Source: Geomonas agri | GTDB lineage: Bacteria > Desulfobacterota > Desulfuromonadia > Geobacterales > Geobacteraceae | Direction of reading: 5' to 3' | Assembly (NCBI RefSeq): GCF_020179605.1 | Contig: NZ_JAINZO010000001.1 | Location: 930,001-994,000 of the forward strand | DNA length: 64,000 nt | In this document: piece after piece, positions 60,303 through 64,000 of the stretch | How positions within the stretch are numbered: position 1 is the stretch's first letter | Layout: every line of letters begins with the position of its first letter | Notes under the pieces: generated by a model | Databases searched by the model: none | What the model saw: only the letters and a program-made list of their open reading frames with translations | What the model was told of the DNA's origin: nothing | Made by a program: the position numbers and the translations under genes

Positions 60303-61214
60303 ATGAGCAACCTTCCCGAAAATACTGAGCTCACTGCCGCACAAAAAAGCCGCCAGGGCGTCATCTACGGCCTGGCGGCTTACCTTTGCTGGGGCTTCTT
60401 CCCGGTCTACTTCAAGAGCGTCAAGATCGTCCCGCCCTTGGAGATGGTGTCGCACCGGATCGTCTGGTCGCTCGCTTTCCTCGTAATCCTCATTTCCTGG
60501 AAAGGCGCCTGGCCTGCGACCATCGAGGTGTTGAAACGCCCGAAGTCGCTGGCGGTTCTTTTTGTCACCACCATCCTCATTGCCACCAACTGGCTGGTCT
60601 TCATCTACGCCATCAGCGTAGGCGAGGTGCTTCAGTCGAGCCTCGGTTACTTCATCAACCCGCTGGTCAACGTGCTGCTCGGGTTTATTTTCCTGCGGGA
60701 GCGGCTGGAGCGCCCGCAGTGGATCAGTCTCGGCCTTGCCTTCACCGGCGTTCTCTATCTTGCCATCCAGTACGGCAGCATGCCGTGGATCTCGCTACTC
60801 CTTGCGCTCTCCTTCGGGCTCTACGGGCTGATCCGCAAGGTGCTGCACGTTGAACCGCTGGTCGGTCTCACCGTCGAGACGCTGCTCCTCATGCCGTTCG
60901 CGCTCTTCTACCTGGTGCAACTGAACCAGAAGGGGACCGGTATATTCCTCACTCACGGCCTTACGTTGGATATGCTGATCCCGATGTCCGGCGTGGTTAC
61001 CGCTATTCCCTTGCTGCTCTTTGCCGCCGCCGGGAAGAAGCTGCGTCTGGCCACCATTGGCTTTCTGCAGTACATCACGCCCACCATGCATTTCCTGCTC
61101 GCCATCACCCTCTTCGGTGAGACCTTCACCCACACCCACCTGATCAGCTTCCTGTTCATCTGGGCCGGGCTGGCGCTGTATTCAGTTCACGCCTATCGCT
61201 CTATCAGGGGCTGA
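60303..61214 (+). CDS. rarD: RarD-family DMT transporter
   Basis: 303 residues, ten TM helices. The RarD signature is GVIYGLAAYLCWGFFPVYFK, and the later PLLLFAAAGKKLRLATIGFL and QYITPTMHFLLA are typical. ATG 60303 follows AAGGA; an upstream extension to 60234 would translate the repeat. Substrate unknown. Confidence 0.88.
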   Translation: MSNLPENTELTAAQKSRQGVIYGLAAYLCWGFFPVYFKSVKIVPPLEMVSHRIVWSLAFLVILISWKGAWPATIEVLKRPKSLAVLFVTTILIATNWLVFIYAISVGEVLQSSLGYFINPLVNVLLGFIFLRERLERPQWISLGLAFTGVLYLAIQYGSMPWISLLLALSFGLYGLIRKVLHVEPLVGLTVETLLLMPFALFYLVQLNQKGTGIFLTHGLTLDMLIPMSGVVTAIPLLLFAAAGKKLRLATIGFLQYITPTMHFLLAITLFGETFTHTHLISFLFIWAGLALYSVHAYRSIRG

Positions 61215-61237
61215 TTCAGTACTCTGGTATTCCTTGT

Positions 61238-61262
61238 TGCATATTGAATGCATTTGTGCATA
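61238..61262 (+). promoter_or_regulatory. Palindromic operator before the regulator
   Basis: ATGCA-TTTG-TGCAT at 61248-61261, with a further TGCAT-ATTGA-ATGCA overlapping at 61239-61252. The same ATGCA-N4-TGCAT form occurs before putA at 62812. Confidence 0.55.
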
Positions 61263-61296
61263 ATGGTCGCCGGCGCTACTTTTGCCGGAGGTTTTT

Positions 61297-62742
61297 ATGA
61301 CTGAAGCTGTAACTGAGACGCTGGGATCACTCGATCTGGAGGAGATGGCGCGGCAGATGCGCGCTTTCCAGGACCTGACGCGGGAACTCGATGCCATCAT
61401 CGACTCGTCCTCGGACGGGCTCTGGATCTGCAACGCTGACGCCGTGGTAATCCGCATCAATCCTGCGTCGGAAAGGATCAACAACATTACCGCTGCCGAG
61501 GTTATCGGCAAAAATATGCACGAGCTGCTGGACCAGGGCTTCATCGACCGCTCCGCTGCACTCGAGGCTTTGACCACGGGCAAGGTGGTGAGCCAGTTAC
61601 AGAACCGGCAGGGGCGCAAGCTGATCTCCACCGGTACGCCGGTGCTGGATGCCAACGGCCAGGTGATCCGGGTCGTGGTCAGCGAGCGGGACGTCACGGA
61701 AATCGACAACTTGCAGCGCGAGCTGGAGGAGCAGGAGGCGCTTCGGGACCAGTTCCGCAGCCATATGCTGGAGATGCAGCAGGCGGATCTCGCCTCGCGC
61801 AGCGTCATCGCCCGCAGCCCGCTCATGGTCAACGCGTTGAAGCAGGCGCTCAAGGTGAGTGCAGTCAATTCGACCGTTTTGATCCTGGGTGAGTCCGGCG
61901 TCGGTAAGGGGCTCATCGCGGAGCTGATTCACAAGAATTCCAGTCGTGCCGATAAGCCGCTCATCGAGATCAACTGCGGAGCTATACCAGAATCCCTTAT
62001 AGAATCCGAGCTGTTCGGCTACGAGAAGGGGGCTTTCACCGGTGCCCAGGTTAGCGGTAAACCGGGCTATCTCGAACTTGCTGACGGCGGGATCCTGTTT
62101 CTCGACGAGATCGCGGAGCTGCCGCAGGCCGCCCAGGTTAAGTTGCTCAGGTTCCTGGAAAACGGCCGCGTGGTGCGGCTCGGGGGGACCAAGGCCCGCA
62201 CGCTCGATGTCAGGATCCTGGCGGCAACGCACCGTAATCTTGACCAGATGGTCAAAGAGGGTACCTTCCGGCTCGACCTGTACTACCGGCTGAACGTCAT
62301 TCCGATCCACGTGCCGGCCCTCAGGGAGCGGCGCGACTGCATCCTGCCGCTGGTCCGGCATTACGTCGATCTGTTCGGCGCGCGCGATTCCATCCGCAAG
62401 CGTCTGACCCGCGCCGCCTCGGACGCGCTCCTTGCCTACGATTACCCCGGCAATGTCAGGCAGTTGATGAACATCTGTGAGAGGCTGGTGGTCATGACGG
62501 AAACAGACCTTATCGATGTCAAGGATCTGCCTGCCGAGATCGCCGCGGGCGGGGTGCAGGCTGTCGTGGCCGGCGGTATGTGGCACGATGAGGTGACCTT
62601 GCAGGAGACACTGGATAAGGTGGAAAAGGCTGTCCTCGAAAAAGCGCTCGCCACGCACGGCAACCAGGTGCGCATGGCGGAGGCGCTGGGGGTAAATCAG
62701 TCGACCATCGCCAGGAAGCTGAAAAAGCACGGCATTGCCTAG
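61297..62742 (+). CDS. PAS-domain sigma-54-dependent activator
   Basis: 481 residues. A PAS domain at about 30-145 (RELDAIIDSSSDGLWICNAD) replaces a receiver domain, so it senses a small ligand or redox state rather than phosphorylation. AAA+ domain at about 170-400 with Walker A GESGVGKG at 198-205, GAFTGA at 245-250 and Walker B LFLDE. C-terminal Fis/TyrR-type helix-turn-helix (VRMAEALGVNQSTIARKL). ATG 61297 has GGAGG; an upstream GTG-type start is less likely. It lies directly before putA, which has a sigma-54 promoter match, so PutA is its likely target. Confidence 0.92.
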   Translation: MTEAVTETLGSLDLEEMARQMRAFQDLTRELDAIIDSSSDGLWICNADAVVIRINPASERINNITAAEVIGKNMHELLDQGFIDRSAALEALTTGKVVSQLQNRQGRKLISTGTPVLDANGQVIRVVVSERDVTEIDNLQRELEEQEALRDQFRSHMLEMQQADLASRSVIARSPLMVNALKQALKVSAVNSTVLILGESGVGKGLIAELIHKNSSRADKPLIEINCGAIPESLIESELFGYEKGAFTGAQVSGKPGYLELADGGILFLDEIAELPQAAQVKLLRFLENGRVVRLGGTKARTLDVRILAATHRNLDQMVKEGTFRLDLYYRLNVIPIHVPALRERRDCILPLVRHYVDLFGARDSIRKRLTRAASDALLAYDYPGNVRQLMNICERLVVMTETDLIDVKDLPAEIAAGGVQAVVAGGMWHDEVTLQETLDKVEKAVLEKALATHGNQVRMAEALGVNQSTIARKLKKHGIA

Positions 62743-62749
62743 TAGTTAA

Positions 62750-62798
62750 CTCCTCCCCCTTCACTAAACCTTCCCTCCCTCACCCTCCGGGAAGGGGA
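62750..62798. repeat. Intergenic repeat fragment
   Basis: CTCCTCCCCCTTCACTAAAC and CCCTCACCCTCCGGGAAGGG, a partial unit related to the other dispersed repeats. Confidence 0.45.
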
Positions 62799-62811
62799 TG
62801 TACTAGTTGAG

Positions 62812-62827
62812 TATGCATTGCTGCATA
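62812..62827 (+). promoter_or_regulatory. Candidate upstream activator site of putA
   Basis: TATGCA-TTGC-TGCATA, a perfect 6-base-arm palindrome about 230 bases before the putA sigma-54 -12 element. It shares ATGCA-N4-TGCAT with the region before the adjacent activator gene. Confidence 0.6.
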
Positions 62828-63038
62828 AAACTCTCTTGGCTCTCCGCTCGCAGGTCCCTTCGATCATCTACCTCCCATTTCCCCTCCTTTAAATCCTTTT
62901 GTCTCACTCATTACCTTCCCTTCCATCAATGTTATAATACTTCCGGCTGTTTAGCCGGTTAACACGCATTTTCTGACTGCTGTTCCGATCCTGCCGGCCG
63001 CCATCACGTCTCCAGCAAGAACGAAATCGTATACTAGA

Positions 63039-63054
63039 TGGCACAGCTTGTGCT
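63039..63054 (+). promoter_or_regulatory. Candidate sigma-54 promoter of putA
   Basis: TGGCACAGCTTGTGCT: GG and GC are exactly 10 bases apart, and the TGGCAC half is perfect. It lies 59 bases before the putA ATG. Confidence 0.7.
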
Positions 63055-63112
63055 CTAGCTTTACACGTTTATGATTTCCTCTTGGAACAACCTGTAATAA
63101 AGGAGCCTTTGG

Positions 63113-64000
63113 ATGAACAACACCGAACTGAACAACAGAGTTATTGCACGGGGCAAGGAGTTCTTCTCCACCATCTCCGGTGAAAAGCCGTCCCTCTTCA
63201 ACAAGGGGGCCTGGATGGGCAAGGTGATGGACTGGAGCATGCAGAACGAAACCTTCAAGATCCAGATGTTCCGCTTTGTCGACGTCTTCCCGTCTCTTAC
63301 CACCGGCAAGCTCCTTACCGACCACATTCGCGAATACTTCGGCGAAGAGAAGGATATGCCGCCGGTTCTCTCCACCGGCGCCAAGGTTGCCGGCATGCTC
63401 GGCTCCTTCGGTGGGGCCGTGCTGAACAAGTTCCTCACCACCAACATCCAGGAGATGGCCCGCCAGTTCATCGTGGGCGAGAACACCAAGGAAGCCATCA
63501 AGAACATGGAGCGCCTGAGGAAGGACGGCTTCGCGTTCGTCGTGGACGTGCTGGGTGAGGCGACGCTTTCCGAGAAGGAAGCGGACATCTACATGAACAC
63601 CTACCTTGAGCTGCTCGACTCGCTCAAGAAGGAATACAAAGACTGGAAACCGCTGCCGGGCAAGGGTGGCGACAGCAACCTCGATTGGGGCCACGCACCG
63701 AAGGTCAACGTCGCCGTCAAGCCGACCGCACTCTTCTGCCTTGCCAACCCGCAGGACTTCGAAGGCTCCGTAGTGGCCATCCTGGACCGCGTCAGGAAGA
63801 TCGCCCAGAAGGTCATGGAGCTGGACGGCTTCCTCTGCATCGACATGGAGTCCTACCGCCACAAGGACATCATCATCGAGGTGTACAAGCGCCTTAAGCT
63901 GGAGTTCCCCAACTACGACCAGTTCGGCATCGTACTCCAGGCTTACCTGGTGGACACCGACAAGGATCTCCCGGAACTCCTCACCTGGGCGCGCCAGAAA
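63113..64000 (+). CDS. putA: PutA-type proline dehydrogenase / P5C dehydrogenase, 5' part
   Basis: The first 296 codons; the frame is open to the window end. It resembles the N-terminus of the fused proline dehydrogenase plus 1-pyrroline-5-carboxylate dehydrogenase found in deltaproteobacteria: FAFVVDVLGEATLSEKEADI (about 142-161), then VAVKPTALF and DGFLCIDMESYRHKDIIIEV. FAD-dependent oxidation of proline to P5C is expected, then NAD-dependent oxidation to glutamate if the rest is present. AGGAG 8 bases before the ATG. The C-terminal half is outside the window, so a proline-dehydrogenase-only product cannot be excluded. Confidence 0.85.
   Translation, partial: MNNTELNNRVIARGKEFFSTISGEKPSLFNKGAWMGKVMDWSMQNETFKIQMFRFVDVFPSLTTGKLLTDHIREYFGEEKDMPPVLSTGAKVAGMLGSFGGAVLNKFLTTNIQEMARQFIVGENTKEAIKNMERLRKDGFAFVVDVLGEATLSEKEADIYMNTYLELLDSLKKEYKDWKPLPGKGGDSNLDWGHAPKVNVAVKPTALFCLANPQDFEGSVVAILDRVRKIAQKVMELDGFLCIDMESYRHKDIIIEVYKRLKLEFPNYDQFGIVLQAYLVDTDKDLPELLTWARQK

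Noticed and set aside
61201..61240. Sigma-54 promoter before the PAS activator (TGGTATTCCTTGTTGC)
   Set aside because: The GG-GC spacing is 11 rather than 10, so it does not fit.

Overview
The window is one contiguous, GC-rich, gene-dense bacterial chromosome segment. It most resembles a Geobacterales (Geobacter/Geomonas/Citrifermentans-type) deltaproteobacterium. This is inferred from many large sensor proteins, MCPs and sigma-54 activators, a bacteriohemerythrin, two DUF1858 proteins and the gene style, not from a database search. No rRNA, tRNA, CRISPR array, prophage or insertion sequence was recognised.

Layout. 1-8958: signalling block with the end of a family-3 solute-binding protein, an NtrC-type response regulator, a Cache-domain MCP behind a sigma-54-like promoter, a histidine kinase with a solute-binding sensor domain, and a composite REC-GGDEF-EAL-kinase protein. 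9105-14502: UPF0597 desulfidase/dehydratase-like protein, an MCP on the minus strand, then a two-gene unit of a TIGR00300-type ornithine cyclodeaminase-like protein plus arginase. 14746-20103 (minus strand): beta-carbonic anhydrase, malic enzyme-phosphotransacetylase fusion, cupin-XRE regulator, DUF1858 protein, coaD, rsmD. 20331-22516: dgt, bacteriohemerythrin, yhbY. 23008-34916: pyrimidine cluster pyrR-pyrB-pyrC-carA-(radical SAM)-carB, then greA, DUF1858 and recG; its leader carries a PyrR-type RNA site and an attenuator. 34950-39468: YoeB/YefM toxin-antitoxin, FetAB-like exporter, threonine aldolase, DMT exporter. 39665-44871: polar amino-acid ABC importer, porin, LivK. 45137-47130: a manganese (yybP-ykoY type) riboswitch controlling htpX and a TerC/Alx-family gene. 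47187-53331: heavy-metal RND efflux (Cys-rich small protein, czcC, czcB, czcA). 53895-61214: livHMGF, two more DMT exporters, YbaK, a sodium-dependent transporter. 61297-64000: a PAS/sigma-54 activator and the start of putA.

How it fits together. Arginase, the ornithine cyclodeaminase-like protein and PutA would give arginine to ornithine to proline to glutamate, alongside several amino-acid importers and exporters. The activator before putA shares a palindromic site (ATGCA-N4-TGCAT) with the putA upstream region, and putA has a sigma-54 promoter match. Metal handling is a second theme: manganese riboswitch with TerC and a zinc protease, Czc efflux and FetAB. GC-rich palindromic repeats (at least nine, plus one related element) sit only between genes, including inside the pyrimidine cluster.
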